Shown one piece after another: positions 8,602 through 18,600 of a stretch of 64,000 nt of DNA. The notes beneath the pieces are model-generated. The model was not told the origin of the DNA. It made no database searches and saw nothing but the letters and a program-made list of their open reading frames with translations. Each line of letters starts with the position of its first letter. Position 1 is the first letter of the stretch. The translations under genes and the position numbers were made by a program. The stretch is from Oscillatoriales cyanobacterium CG2_30_40_61 (GTDB taxonomy: Bacteria > Cyanobacteriota > Cyanobacteriia > Cyanobacteriales > Microcoleaceae): positions 1 to 64,000 of the forward strand of contig MNYZ01000084.1 in the NCBI GenBank assembly GCA_001873365.1. The letters are read 5' to 3'.

Positions 8602-8763
8602 ATGATCATGGAATGGACAATAGAAGCCCAAACTCGTTTAAAAGAAATTCCCTTTTTTGTCCGTCCAGCGGCTCGGAAAAAGATTGAAAAGTTTGCTCAG
8701 GAATTAGGTGTTACTCAAATTACCGTTGAGGTTTATGAGCAGGCTAAACAAAAATTTAATTAA
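8602..8763 (+). CDS. Stand-alone PCP-reductase (protochlorophyllide reductase 57-kDa subunit-type) domain protein
   Basis: A 53-aa reading frame reading MIMEWTIEAQTRLKEIPFF, then VRPAARKKIEKFAQELGVTQ, then ITVEVYEQAKQKFN. This is the small domain normally found at the C-terminus of ChlB, the light-independent protochlorophyllide reductase subunit (W-x-x-EA..RL..IP.FVR...R...E..A...G...IT.E....A). Here it is a complete free-standing protein with ATG and TAA. Its role apart from ChlB is not established. It lies alone between an unknown membrane protein and a HAD phosphatase. A second in-frame ATG lies two codons later. Confidence 0.75.
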   Translation: MIMEWTIEAQTRLKEIPFFVRPAARKKIEKFAQELGVTQITVEVYEQAKQKFN

Positions 8764-8787
8764 TAGGGAATAGGGAATAGGGAATAG
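8764..8787. repeat. Tandem TAGGGAA heptamers
   Basis: About three copies of the heptamer follow directly on the stop codon of the 53-aa gene. The same motif family is seen on the other strand at 21470-21580 (CCTATTC) and in related form at 21345-21409 and 53640-53698. Confidence 0.8.
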
Positions 8788-8809
8788 AAAAAATATTTAA
8801 TTTAAAAGT

Positions 8810-9562
8810 ATGGGAAAACTCAATGCGGTGATTTTTGATGTGGATGGGACTTTAGCAGATACGGAAAGGGATGGTCATAGAATTGCATTTAATCAAGCCT
8901 TTTCTCAGGTTGGTTTATCTTGGAATTGGTCGGTAGATTTGTATGGTAAATTATTAGCAATTGGTGGAGGAAAAGAGCGAATTCGTTATTATATTGAACA
9001 AGATAAACCGGATTTTTTATTAACAGAAAATTTAGATAATTTAATTGTTAATTTACATCAGTTAAAAAATGAATATTATCGAAAATTATTAGATCAGGGT
9101 TTAATTCCTTTGCGTCCTGGGGTACAACGGTTAATTCAAGAAGCCAAGGATGGAGGAATTAGGTTAGCGATCGCTACAACTAGCGCCTTACCGAATGTTT
9201 TAGCCCTATTAGAAAATACAGCAATTCATCCTAATTGGTTTGAAATTATTGCTGCTGGGGATATTGTTGCAGCCAAAAAACCCGCCCCGGATATTTATTT
9301 TTATGTCTTAGAAAAATTAGGATTAAATCCAGCAGATTGTTTAGTATTTGAAGACTCCTACCATGGATTTTCAGCATCTAAACAAGCTGGATTAAAAACA
9401 ATTATTACCGTCAATGATTATACCAAAAATCAAGATTTTACCGATGCTTTATTAGTAGTAAATCATCTGGGTGAAACCGATCAACCGTTTACCGTATTAG
9501 CGGGGAAGATTCCCGAAAAATGCTATTTAGATTTAGCCTTAATATCCTCTTACTTCTCTTGA
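8810..9562 (+). CDS. HAD-superfamily hydrolase, CbbY-like
   Basis: A 250-aa HAD phosphatase. HAD motif I is VIFDVDGTLADTE (residues 7-19, with both catalytic Asp), motif II is LAIATTSA, motif III involves AAKKPAPDIY, and motif IV is CLVFEDSYHGFSASKQAGL. The cap region NQAFSQVGLSWNWSVDLYGKLLAIGGGKER matches CbbY proteins, which in plants and bacteria dephosphorylate xylulose-1,5-bisphosphate, an inhibitory Rubisco side product. That role is plausible in a phototroph but the exact substrate is inferred. It is cytosolic and intact. Confidence 0.82.
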   Translation: MGKLNAVIFDVDGTLADTERDGHRIAFNQAFSQVGLSWNWSVDLYGKLLAIGGGKERIRYYIEQDKPDFLLTENLDNLIVNLHQLKNEYYRKLLDQGLIPLRPGVQRLIQEAKDGGIRLAIATTSALPNVLALLENTAIHPNWFEIIAAGDIVAAKKPAPDIYFYVLEKLGLNPADCLVFEDSYHGFSASKQAGLKTIITVNDYTKNQDFTDALLVVNHLGETDQPFTVLAGKIPEKCYLDLALISSYFS

Positions 9563-9585
9563 AAGAAAAATTGGACTAACAGGAC

Positions 9586-9668
9586 TGATAACTGTTAACT
9601 CTTAAACTGTTAACTCTTAAACTGTTAACTCTTAAACTGATAACTGATAACTGATGACTGATAACTGA
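9586..9668. repeat. Degenerate tandem repeats of ACTGTTAACTCTTAA / ACTGATAACTG
   Basis: The gap between the HAD gene and aar contains several near-identical copies of AACTGTTAACTCTTA followed by repeated AACTGATAACTG units. The second unit type recurs before thiL (36670-36710) and on the other strand near 23383-23405, so it is a dispersed family. No coding potential. Confidence 0.8.
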
Positions 9669-10694
9669 TTACAATGGTAAAGCTAAAGGTTTAAAGCCAT
9701 GTTTTACCGAAACCCTACCAATTTGTTCCATTTTTTCAACAGTAATTTGATTGCGACCCCAGGAAAAATTAGTATAAATTTTCTCGAATTCCAGTAACAT
9801 CGATTCGGCAAAACAGGCAAATAGTTGACGTCCGGGTAACTTCATATTGACAATTTTCATAATTTTCCAGTCAATATCAAGGGAGTGTTCCACAATTCCG
9901 CCGTCTAAGACATAAATTTCAGGATGTTGAATTTTTGTGGCTAAATTCTTAGGATAACCACCATCAATGAGCAAACAGGGTTTTTTCAAGGTATAGGGAT
10001 TGATTTCGACTCCTCTGGGCATACTCGCCACCCAAACGATAATATCAGCTTGGGGTAAGGCTTCTTCTAATCCCATAATTTTCCCCCGTCCCAACTCCTG
10101 ATGTAAAGCATTAAGACGTTCCTTATCCCGGGCAATTAATAACAATTCTCCGGCCTCTGTGTGGCTGTTGAGCCAACGACAAACCGCACTGCCAATATCC
10201 CCTGTAGCTCCACAAATAGCAACGGTAGCCTTAGTTAAATCAATCCCTAACCGAGCCGCCGCGTTTTCTACCTGACGACAGATAATATAGGCGGTGTGAG
10301 TATTTCCGGTGGTAAACCGCTCAAACTCTAACTTAATATTACGAACCTGTTGAATTTGTTCTAAGTTAAAATTTTCAAAAATAATTGAGGAAAATCCCCC
10401 TAAAGCTGTGATATTAATGCCATTTTTTTGAGCATGAGCCATCGCATTAATAATTTTGCGAGTCGCCGCTTTAATTCGACGACTGGCTAACATTTCGGGT
10501 AGAAAACAAGACTCTACATATTTGCCTTCAATAATTTGACCTGTAATACTCGTAACTTTGATATCATCAACGATTTGAGGCGGAGCGCTGCACCAAAAAT
10601 CTAACCCTTGGTCAGCATATTCAGGATATCCTAAATCTCTGGCAACGGCTTGGGCGTGTTCTAAACTGGTAAGATGACCGATTAAACCAAACAT
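9669..10694 (-). CDS. aar: Long-chain acyl-[acyl-carrier-protein] reductase
   Basis: A 341-aa protein with the conserved cyanobacterial AAR sequence: [30 protein letters not shown] at the start (shortened here to its first half, [17 protein letters not shown]), [14 protein letters not shown], and the NADPH-binding [19 protein letters not shown] (about residues 162-180). It reduces acyl-ACP to the fatty aldehyde. Ado lies just upstream on the same strand, 114 nt away, and uses that aldehyde to make alkanes of the thylakoid and cytoplasmic membranes. Ado-then-aar is the normal cyanobacterial order. A palindromic repeat sits in the gap between them. Confidence 0.95.
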   Translation of the reverse strand: MFGLIGHLTSLEHAQAVARDLGYPEYADQGLDFWCSAPPQIVDDIKVTSITGQIIEGKYVESCFLPEMLASRRIKAATRKIINAMAHAQKNGINITALGGFSSIIFENFNLEQIQQVRNIKLEFERFTTGNTHTAYIICRQVENAAARLGIDLTKATVAICGATGDIGSAVCRWLNSHTEAGELLLIARDKERLNALHQELGRGKIMGLEEALPQADIIVWVASMPRGVEINPYTLKKPCLLIDGGYPKNLATKIQHPEIYVLDGGIVEHSLDIDWKIMKIVNMKLPGRQLFACFAESMLLEFEKIYTNFSWGRNQITVEKMEQIGRVSVKHGFKPLALPL

Positions 10695-10757
10695 GATTCA
10701 ACTATAGATTTTAAGATGGATTTTAGAGTTTAACGTCCAAAGCCGCAGTCTGGGTAC

Positions 10758-10778
10758 AGACGTTGCCGTGCAACGTCT
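10758..10778. repeat. AGACGTTGC palindrome between ado and aar
   Basis: AGACGTTGC and its complement GCAACGTCT are separated by three bases. The same core forms the perfect palindrome inside the histidine kinase gene at 18900-18927. It lies in the ado-aar gap, where it could form an RNA hairpin in their shared transcript. Confidence 0.8.
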
Positions 10779-10808
10779 CTACTGGTGATCTAAAATCCCA
10801 AGGGTATT

Positions 10809-11501
10809 TTAGGCGGCGGTGAGACCGTAGGCGGACATTCGCATAATATCGCGGGTCGAAAACCCGATATTGCTTAGAGCTTCACCATAAGCAATCATAA
10901 AATCCTCAACTAATGCTTCCTTTTCCATTCCTAGAATGTGAGCATCATCGGCGACTTGGTTAAGCATTCTCCAGATGAGCGGCAGGTTTTGGCGGTTAGC
11001 ATCTTCTAGCTCGGCTTTAGAGGTTTCAAAGTTGGCTTTGAGCCATTCTTCGCCAAAGTTGAGGTGCATATACTCGTCTTTGACCACCCCTTCGGTAATT
11101 TTGCGGGCAAAATCATCGGCTACGGGGATGTAAATGTTGTAAGCGGCGATCGCAAAACATTCAATAATTAAAGATTGAATTAGCAAGCAGGTGACCAATT
11201 TACTTTCGGCGGCGGCATCCTGAAAATTTTGGTGTAGGGAAGCAAAGAAATCCCGGGCAAATTCCATATCCGGTGTGACGGCTAAATTCCGCCCACAGGA
11301 CTGAAACCCCTTCTTATGACGCATTTCCATTTTAGCCAAACCCGCTAAATTCTCTTGCTGATCGGGTAACATTGCACCCAGCTTGATGTAATTGTCGTAG
11401 GCTTCCTGCTCTCCTTCAATCACAATGGCGTTAATTCGGCTATAGGCATCTTTATAGGTTTCAGATTGGAAGTCAATCGCAATGGCTTCAAGCTGTGGCA
11501 T
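10809..11501 (-). CDS. ado: Aldehyde deformylating oxygenase (alkane synthase)
   Basis: A 230-aa ferritin-like di-iron protein. Metal ligands appear in order: Glu in [13 protein letters not shown], Glu and His in [10 protein letters not shown], Glu in [20 protein letters not shown], and Glu and His in [16 protein letters not shown]. The length and the ending [17 protein letters not shown] match the family. It converts the aldehyde made by Aar to an alkane one carbon shorter, releasing formate, with ferredoxin-derived electrons. It is the first gene of the ado-aar pair. Nothing looks disrupted. Confidence 0.95.
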   Translation of the reverse strand: MPQLEAIAIDFQSETYKDAYSRINAIVIEGEQEAYDNYIKLGAMLPDQQENLAGLAKMEMRHKKGFQSCGRNLAVTPDMEFARDFFASLHQNFQDAAAESKLVTCLLIQSLIIECFAIAAYNIYIPVADDFARKITEGVVKDEYMHLNFGEEWLKANFETSKAELEDANRQNLPLIWRMLNQVADDAHILGMEKEALVEDFMIAYGEALSNIGFSTRDIMRMSAYGLTAA

Positions 11502-11653
11502 AGATTTACAATCTCCTGATCACAAATGAGTTATTATTGCTAGTTTACACCCCCCTCCCCCTCCCTTTGGGATCACCTTAAGATAGGGTCAGAGAGTTGA
11601 TGTTTTTACCCAACGACTTAATTAATTAAGCTTATAGCGATTCTCGCACAAAA

Positions 11654-11735
11654 CCCACGTCTTTTCAGCGTGGGATGTACTTGGACATCCGATTAAATCC
11701 GCCTTCAGGGAAGACCGGAGAGGGTATCATAACTT
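11654..11735. other. Structured hairpin region, possible IS200/IS605-type end relic
   Basis: The stem CCCACG/CGTGGG around TCTTTTCAG, then GGATGT/ACATCC, then a segment with CCGCCTTCAGGGAAGACCGG, form closely spaced hairpins just ahead of the ABC permease. Subterminal hairpins of this kind mark IS200/IS605 ends, but no transposase or TnpB is nearby. It could equally be a leader structure of the permease mRNA. Confidence 0.3.
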
Positions 11736-11774
11736 TTCCTTAACCAAAATACGATAGCAACCCGTTAGTTACTT

Positions 11775-12590
11775 ATGACAAAAGCCATTCCCAGGGAAAA
11801 AATATTAGTCGGATGCAGTTGGGGTCTATTGTTGCTCGGCGCTGGAATTGTCTTATTGCCCTTATTTGTGGTCTTAGTAACATCTTTTTCCATCCCCAAC
11901 AACGTTGGAGAGACTCAGTTTACCCTCGCCAACTATCAAGAAGCTTGGCGTCGAGGTCGGTTTCTCCTGGCGTTTGCCAACTCTACCCTAGTGGCTTTGG
12001 GAGTAACCGCATTTCAGGTGGTTACCTCGGCTTTAGCTGGATATGCCTTAGCCCGGTTAAAGTTTCGGGGACAACAAACCCTATTATTGATTGTTTTAGC
12101 CACTCTGGTGATTCCGTTTCAGTTATTAGTAATTCCAGTATTTTTAGTTTTGAAATGGGGACACTTACTTAATACCTATTGGGCTTTAATTTTACCCACG
12201 GCGGTGAATGGTTTTGGGATATTTCTCCTGCGTCAATATTTCCTGACAATTCCGGTGGAATTAGAAGAATCCGCCGCCTTGGATGGAGCTAACCGATGGC
12301 AGATTTTATGGCAAATTATGTTACCCCTGGCTCAACCTGCCTTAGTGACTCTATTTTTATTTACCTTTATTGGGGAATGGAATGATTTATTTAAACCCCT
12401 GATTTTTACCACTAAACCGGAATTAAAAACCGTGCAGTTAGTTCTAGCGGAATTTCAAGAACAATATACCAATAGTTGGCAATTATTAATGGCAGCCGTG
12501 GTAATTTCTTCGATTCCGGTGATTATATTATTTTTGATTGGACAAAAACAATTTATTCGCGGAATTGCCACCACCGGAATTAAGAATTAA
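11775..12590 (+). CDS. Carbohydrate-type ABC transporter permease (MalG/CUT1 family)
   Basis: A 271-aa inner-membrane protein with six predicted membrane segments (for example LLLLGAGIVLLPLFVVLVT at the N-terminus and VVISSIPVIILFLIG near the end). The EAA loop that contacts the ATPase is clear: ELEESAALDGANRWQIL, then MLPLAQPAL. It is most like the second permease of sugar or polyol uptake systems. No partner permease, binding protein or ATPase is next to it, so it must assemble with subunits encoded elsewhere. The substrate is not predictable here. Confidence 0.85.
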   Translation: MTKAIPREKILVGCSWGLLLLGAGIVLLPLFVVLVTSFSIPNNVGETQFTLANYQEAWRRGRFLLAFANSTLVALGVTAFQVVTSALAGYALARLKFRGQQTLLLIVLATLVIPFQLLVIPVFLVLKWGHLLNTYWALILPTAVNGFGIFLLRQYFLTIPVELEESAALDGANRWQILWQIMLPLAQPALVTLFLFTFIGEWNDLFKPLIFTTKPELKTVQLVLAEFQEQYTNSWQLLMAAVVISSIPVIILFLIGQKQFIRGIATTGIKN

Positions 12591-12987
12591 AACAATAAAA
12601 TAGTATTAACGAACCATCACCACATCAGACACTATATTATTGACAAAAATCACATTAATGGCTCCGTTGGGGCTACTTTGAAACAAATTCTATGTGTCAA
12701 AGGGTAAAAAATTCGTAGGGGCGAGGTCTTCTGGCTCTGTAGTGTTAGATCCCCCCTAACCCCCCTTTCCAATGGGGGAACCGGACTTAAAACTATACTT
12801 TTAAAGGGGAAACCAGACTTCAAATTCCCCCTTTTTTAGGGGGAAAACCCGACTTCAACGCTATAGTTTTTAGGGGGAAAACCGGACTTGAAAGTTCCCC
12901 TTTTTAAGGGGGATTTAGGGGGATCTAATCTAGGGATAAAACAGGGATTTTCGACTGAATTTTACAGCCAGGTTGGTGATCTGGCTG
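12591..12987. repeat. Intergenic GATCCCCC/GGGGG repeat cluster
   Basis: About 400 bases without a gene. The core from about 12749 to 12930 is a cluster of short inverted and direct repeats (AGATCCCCCCTAACCCCCC, AAAGGGGGAA, TTAGGGGGATCTAAT) with repeated ACCGGACTT spacers. The same family recurs at 28197-28353 and 41008-41097. Several hairpins can form. The outer parts show nothing recognisable. Confidence 0.8.
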
Positions 12988-13818
12988 CTAGGATTGTTTA
13001 TATTCAGTAACTAAGGTTAAACTTGTCCATTCTCCCTGTTGATTATATTGACGAATTAAACGCTGTCTGAGCTTGGGTTGAATTAACCAACCAGCTTCAA
13101 AAAATAGGGGTTTTCTTAATTCTACTTTTTCAGGAATAGTTACCGATGCGCCGCCGGGTAATAATATTACTTGAACAGGTTGTTTGCCTTGCTCAAAGTG
13201 AAGAATCGATCCGGCAATTCTGGCTTTTGAAGATAGTTTGATTGCGGGAGATCCAAAACTTAAATTTTGTACTAGCTGATCATTTTCTAAATATAAACGC
13301 ATTTTACTAGAGTAAAGATCGGGAGAACGTAAATCGGGATAAAGGGTAATTGCTTCTCCTTGCCATTCTCCTAATAAAGCTTCTAGGGTCAGGGGCGGAG
13401 ATTCAACAGCATCAGTATTTTGACGTTTTTCTCGAATTAATGTTAGACTTTCTAAATCCCCATCGGTGTTAAAAAGTTCGACTAAACGTAGCCGTCGATT
13501 TTCATAAATAAATCCAAATTCCGCACCGGATTTTGAAACGGGGGATAGTTGAATTGTACCTTGAGAAAATGTCCCATTCTCAAAAAATAAAATATCTCGT
13601 CCTAAAGTTTGATATTCTCGGACTAATTCTTGAACTGCGGGGTCGGAATTGGGATAAAATCTTTTTAGGGTCAGTTGTACTTTTTGATTGTGATTCAAAC
13701 TTTCTAGGGTGAGATGACTAGAAATATCGTTGATTATTTCTCCTTGGGGTGATATTTGGGTAAAAGATCCTTGCCATTCTCCCAAATTTTTGAGAAAGTT
13801 TTGCCATTGACTGTTCAT
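12988..13818 (-). CDS. DUF3598 family protein
   Basis: A 276-aa soluble protein made of two similar beta-rich halves: the start WQNFLKNLGEWQGSFTQISP resembles LEALLGEWQGEAITLYPDLR around residue 145. This duplicated GEWQG pattern is typical of DUF3598, a lipocalin-like cyanobacterial family. Some related beta-barrel proteins handle bilins or secondary metabolites, but no function can be assigned. It diverges from the SAM hydrolase gene 30 nt away. Confidence 0.75.
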   Translation of the reverse strand: MNSQWQNFLKNLGEWQGSFTQISPQGEIINDISSHLTLESLNHNQKVQLTLKRFYPNSDPAVQELVREYQTLGRDILFFENGTFSQGTIQLSPVSKSGAEFGFIYENRRLRLVELFNTDGDLESLTLIREKRQNTDAVESPPLTLEALLGEWQGEAITLYPDLRSPDLYSSKMRLYLENDQLVQNLSFGSPAIKLSSKARIAGSILHFEQGKQPVQVILLPGGASVTIPEKVELRKPLFFEAGWLIQPKLRQRLIRQYNQQGEWTSLTLVTEYKQS

Positions 13819-13848
13819 TTTAATTTCAATTAATTAATAAGATTGATT

Positions 13849-14811
13849 ATGAAACAAGATGATAAAATTATAACACTTTTGACGGATTTTGGATTAAAAG
13901 ATAGTTATGTTGGGATAATGAAAGGGGTAATTCATCAAATTAATTCCCAAATTAATATTATTGATTTAACCCATGAAATCCCACACCAAAATATTGCAGC
14001 AGGGCGATTTAATTTGCTGAATGCCTATCCCTATTTTCCTGAAAAAACCGTTCATATTGCGGTAGTTGATCCAGAAGTTGGAACTAAAAGACGGGCGATC
14101 GCTATTCAATTGAATAATAGTTATTTGGTGGGGCCAGATAATGGATTATTGATGGGAATATTAGAACCTATTTTAACTGATAAAATTGAGGTAATCAATC
14201 GGAAAAACGTCATTGTCGTTGAATTAAATCATCCTGAATATTGGCGCACCGCCAAACCTAGTACAACCTTTGAGGGTCGAGATATTTTTGCCTCAGTTGG
14301 TGCTCATTTAGCCTCGGGTGTTCCCCTAGAAAAACTGGGAACAATGATTGATCCTAAAACTTTAGTTAGGTTATCTTTACCGCCCTATCAAGTCAATGGT
14401 TCAAAAATACAAGGATGTATTCAATATATTGATCATTTTGGAAATTTAGTCACAAATATTCCCGGGGAAGCGGTAGGGGATAAAAATTGGTATGTGGAAA
14501 TTCCTGAAGAAAAAAACAAAAAAAGTCAAAAGCAGAAAAGCAAAAAAATCAGTAAAAAGCAACAAAAGAAATTCAAAAAAATCTTTAATTCTCCATTACA
14601 AATGCTTTCGGGTTCATCCTACCTAATTGGTGCGGGTCAAACCTATGGCGATGTTCCCAAGGGTCATTTTGTCGCCTTGGTGGGTTCCCATGGGTGGGTG
14701 GAAATCGCATTGAATGGGGGAAATGCTCAACAAAAATTAAAAGTGGATTGGGGGACAAAGATACAAGCTATACTAGGAAACACCAGAGGATTACGGAATC
14801 ACCGGGGGTGA
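13849..14811 (+). CDS. SAM hydrolase / SAM hydroxide adenosyltransferase (DUF62 family)
   Basis: A 320-aa protein. IITLLTDFGLKDSYVGIMKG at the start, DLTHEIPHQNIAAGRF and HIAVVDPEVGT are hallmarks of the DUF62/duf-62 SAM hydrolases, which split S-adenosylmethionine to adenosine and methionine. YLVGPDNGLL and YIDHFGNLVTNI also match. I chose the ATG at 13849; the frame is open two codons further to a TTG. An unusual feature is a highly basic insertion (about 14509-14590) containing KNKKSQKQKSKKISKKQQKK just before the C-terminal beta domain. The core motifs are intact, so activity is expected. Confidence 0.88.
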   Translation: MKQDDKIITLLTDFGLKDSYVGIMKGVIHQINSQINIIDLTHEIPHQNIAAGRFNLLNAYPYFPEKTVHIAVVDPEVGTKRRAIAIQLNNSYLVGPDNGLLMGILEPILTDKIEVINRKNVIVVELNHPEYWRTAKPSTTFEGRDIFASVGAHLASGVPLEKLGTMIDPKTLVRLSLPPYQVNGSKIQGCIQYIDHFGNLVTNIPGEAVGDKNWYVEIPEEKNKKSQKQKSKKISKKQQKKFKKIFNSPLQMLSGSSYLIGAGQTYGDVPKGHFVALVGSHGWVEIALNGGNAQQKLKVDWGTKIQAILGNTRGLRNHRG

Positions 14812-14904
14812 AACATCCCTACAACCCTAAAGGGTTTTCTACACTTATCGATCGCGGTTAGATTTGGCATATTGGATACAGGTAGACAATATTGGAACTG
14901 TGAA

Positions 14905-15210
14905 ATGAAAAACCCGATTCAATCTTTTTATAATTGGTATCGTGTGACGCTGCGGAATACTAAATATCGTTGGGTGGTAATTTTAGGAAGTTTAATTTAC
15001 TTAGTTAGTCCCCTGGATATTTCCCCTGACTTTTTGCCGATTATCGGATGGTTAGATGATGGGATCATTGCTACGATTTTAGTAACGGAGGTTTCTCAAT
15101 TACTAATTGAAGGGTTAAACCGTCGTAAACAAACCCAGAAGGCGACAGAAGTTAATCCCGTTGATTCCATGGGTCGTGAGGCGACCGTTGTGGATGTTTC
15201 CGTAAGCTAG
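14905..15210 (+). CDS. YkvA/DUF1232 family membrane protein
   Basis: A 101-aa protein from the ATG at 14905. YLVSPLDISPDFLPIIGWLDD is the DUF1232 core, a short hydrophobic hairpin with a conserved SP(L/I)D..PD..P..G..DD pattern. It probably spans or dips into the membrane. A C-terminal basic tail (LNRRKQTQK) follows. Function of the family is unknown. An in-frame TTG start at 14872 would add 11 residues, but the ATG fits the family better. A strong terminator follows. Confidence 0.8.
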   Translation: MKNPIQSFYNWYRVTLRNTKYRWVVILGSLIYLVSPLDISPDFLPIIGWLDDGIIATILVTEVSQLLIEGLNRRKQTQKATEVNPVDSMGREATVVDVSVS

Positions 15211-15260
15211 ATAGAGTTACAACCGCTTCTGAGACTATTTTCTGATAATATAAATCCAAA

Positions 15261-15303
15261 ATGCAGTAGAGACAGATAATCAATGATCTCTACTGCATTT
15301 TTT
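15261..15303 (+). terminator. Rho-independent terminator after the YkvA gene
   Basis: ATGCAGTAGAGA and TCTCTACTGCAT form a perfect 12-bp stem around a 14-base loop, followed by a run of Ts. It lies about 50 bases after the YkvA stop codon on the same strand. Confidence 0.8.
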
Positions 15304-15671
15304 ATGGGTTTTTGATCTTTCTAAATTTGAGATTAAAAAATAAGTCTATCTTCAGGTAGATGCTAAGGCTAACATAATATCTGATAAATTGCATCTAATA
15401 ACTCATAATTTTTACATGGCTTTATCAATGTTAAAGATCAACAAACGGTAGCACAATTAACCGATTAAATTCCCTATTGCTTGAATTTATCCCCGGTCTA
15501 ACTGGCTTTAAAATTAGGTGTGTATTTCTACAGTGTTAATCAAGGGTCAAATAGCCAGACTGAACATTGTACATTAGGATAAAATTGGATTAGGCAATGA
15601 TCAGATCAAATCAGTCAAGATTTTTTTACCCGATAGTTTTCTGAATCACCGAGCAAAATGGGGCCAAACCT
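15304..15671. other. Intergenic leader of the histidine kinase gene
   Basis: About 370 A+T-rich bases with stop codons in all frames. I looked for a remnant of the sensory domain that normally precedes this type of kinase and saw none. A promoter for the kinase gene is presumably here but no clear -35/-10 pair stands out. Confidence 0.5.
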
Positions 15672-18600
15672 GTGAACAATAACCTCTCAAATGCTCAAAC
15701 CTACGAAGCCGAAAAGCAAAGGTCAGAAGTCCTAGCGGAACTCAACCAAGCAAAAACGGCGTTTTTAAGTAATATTAGTCAGGAATTTCGCACCCCATTA
15801 ACCTTAATTTTGGGTTCAGTTGAAGAAATTCTTCTAAGTGGGGACGGTCTGAACCTCTCTCAAAGAGAACAGTTAAAAGTCGCCAAACGTAATAGTTTAC
15901 GGTTACTCAAATTAGTTAATACTCTCCTAGATTTTTCTAGTATTGAAGCCGAACGGATTCAAGCGGTTTATGAACGAACGGATTTAGCTACCTTGACCTT
16001 GGAATTGGCGAGTATGTTTCGTTCCACCATCGAACGGGCGGGAATACAGTTAATTATAGACTGTCCGCCTCTACCCGAACCGATTTATGTGATCAGGGAA
16101 ATGTGGGAAAAAATAGTGATAAACCTTCTATCTAATGCCTTTAAATTTACCTTTAAAGGTCAAATTATCCTCTCCTTACGCTGGGTTAGCCAGGGTGTGG
16201 AATTGCAAGTACAGGATACCGGAATTGGGATTCGAGCCAAAGAAATCCCCCGTCTATTTGAACGGTTTTATCGCGATCGGGAAGTGCGGGGGAGAAACTA
16301 CGAAGGCTCATCGGGAATGGGTTTATCCTTGGTTCAGGAATTAATCCAGTTACACGGAGGCACTATTGATGTCACCAGTACCCCCGGAGAGGGTAGTTGT
16401 TTTAAAGTTTGTATTCCCTCTGGCCATAGTCATCTCCCGGCCGAACAAGTCGATCTACACCCCCAAAATTCCCTGGTGATTACTCCTGTGACCCCCTCCA
16501 AGATGAGGGCAACCTATTTAGATGAGCTCAACAGTTGGTCTGCGGAAACGGATGGTGTGGTTGAAGTCCAACAGATGCCCCCGCCCCAATCCTCCCTGCC
16601 CCAGATCTTGGTGGTGGATGATAATGCCGATCTGTGCAATTATGTTCAGCGTTTACTGAGTCAAAAATATCAGGTAAAGGCGTTAAATACGGGATTAGCT
16701 GCCTTAGATTGGATTCGGGAACACAAACCAGATTTAGTGATTACCGATGTGATCATGCCGGAATTGAATGGCTTAGAACTCCTACAAATTCTGCGCCATG
16801 ATCCTGAGACTCAAAGGATTCCGATTATTCTGCTTTCGGCCCGGGCGGGAGAAAATGCCCTGATTGAAGGCCTAGAAGCGAAGGCCGACGACTATCTGAT
16901 TAAACCCTTTTCTGCCCGGGAACTCCTGGCCCGCGTCCGGTCGATTTTGGAAATGACCCGACTCCGCCAAGAAGCTACAATTCGAGAACAAGAATTAATC
17001 AATACCAAAGCCCAGGTAATTGATATTCTCGAAAGTATTACCGATGGCTTTTTGTCCTTAGATCATCAGTGGCAATTAACCTATGTGAATAGAGCCTCAG
17101 AACGGCTATCGGGTAAAACCCGAGAGCAATTATTGGGGCGTAATTTTTGGGAGGTTTATGCTGACTTATTAGGTTTAAATTGTCAGGAAAAATTGCGTCA
17201 GGTGATCCAAACTCAAGTCGCGGATCATTTTGAAACCTGTTTGGTTGAAGACAACCTCTGGTATGAAGTTCATGTCTACCCCTACGAAAAGGGTTTAGCC
17301 ATTTATTGGCGAGATATTACTAAACGCAAACAGGCAGAAGTGACTTTGCTCAAAAGTGAAGAACGATTACGGGTTGCCCTGAAAAGTGCGCCAATTACTC
17401 TATTTAATCAGGATCAAACTCTGCACTACACCTGGGTTCATAATCCCAGCCTCAAACGCTCCGAGCAGGGGATTATCGGTCATACGGATTTTGATTTGTT
17501 CCCCGAGGAGGAAGCGACTCGACTGACTGAACTCAAACGCCGGGTTTTGGAAACGGGGATCGGGACGCGAGAGGAAGTTCCGATTTTCAGCCAGGGACAG
17601 CAATACTGTTTTGATTTGACCATTGAACCCCTACACAATCCTAACCATAAAATTATCGGAATTACTTGTGCAGCCGTTGATATTTCTGACTACAAACGAA
17701 TAGAGTTAGCCCTGCGCCAAAGTGAAACCCAGGCAACGGCTAGGGCCGAGGAGTTAAAAACCTTTATGGAAACGGTTCCGGCGGCGGTCTGGATTGCCCA
17801 TGACCCCCAATGTCAACAGATGACGGGGAACCGGGCCGCCCATGAATTGGTGCGGTTGACACCGGGATCGGTGGTGACGGCTACCCCCGAGGATGGCTCC
17901 TATCCCTTTGAATTCAAAATTCAACGCCAGGGCCAAGACATTCCCCTAGAGGATTTGCCCATGCAGCAGGCGGGACGGACGGGAGAAAATATTGAATCGG
18001 AATTTGAGTTTGTCTTTGAAAATGGGGAGGTTCGTTTTATGTATGGTCGGGCGGTTCCTTTGCGAGATGAAGCGGGGGAAGTTCGGGGGGTAATTGGGGC
18101 GTTTTTGGATGTGAGCGATCGCCAACGAGTCGAACAGGAACGGGAACAACTGCTAATCCGAGAACAGGCCGCCCGGGAGCAAGCCGAAATGACTAACCGG
18201 ATTAAGGATGAGTTTTTCACGGTTTTATCCCATGAATTGCGATCGCCCTTAAATCCAATCTTGGGTTGGACAAAACTCCTCCAAACTCGTAAATTCGATT
18301 CCCAAGGTACAGCCCGGGCCTTAGAAACTATTGAACGGAATGCCAAACTACAAACCCAACTGATTGAGGACTTATTAGATATTTCTCGAATTTTGCGCGG
18401 AAAAATGGTCTTACACAACCAACCCGTTGATTTAATCACAACTATCCGATCAGCCCTAGAAACCTTTAAGTTAGCTGCGGAAGCTAAAGGGATTCAAATT
18501 AGGTTTGAAATCGCTCAAAATTCTGGTTTTTCTTCTTTGCCAATCTATGTTTTAGGAGATGCAGCCCGCCTGCAACAGATCATCTGGAATCTATTGTCTA

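Noticed and set aside
11654-11735. Complete IS200/IS605 element
   Set aside because: Only hairpins are seen; neither TnpA nor TnpB is encoded next to them.
11813-12172. 119-aa frame within the ABC permease gene
   Set aside because: It is an alternative frame of a clear membrane permease and lacks any recognisable pattern.
17921-18439. 172-aa frame on the minus strand inside the histidine kinase gene
   Set aside because: It is antisense to well-conserved PAS and HisKA coding sequence and its Ser/Arg-rich translation has no family look.
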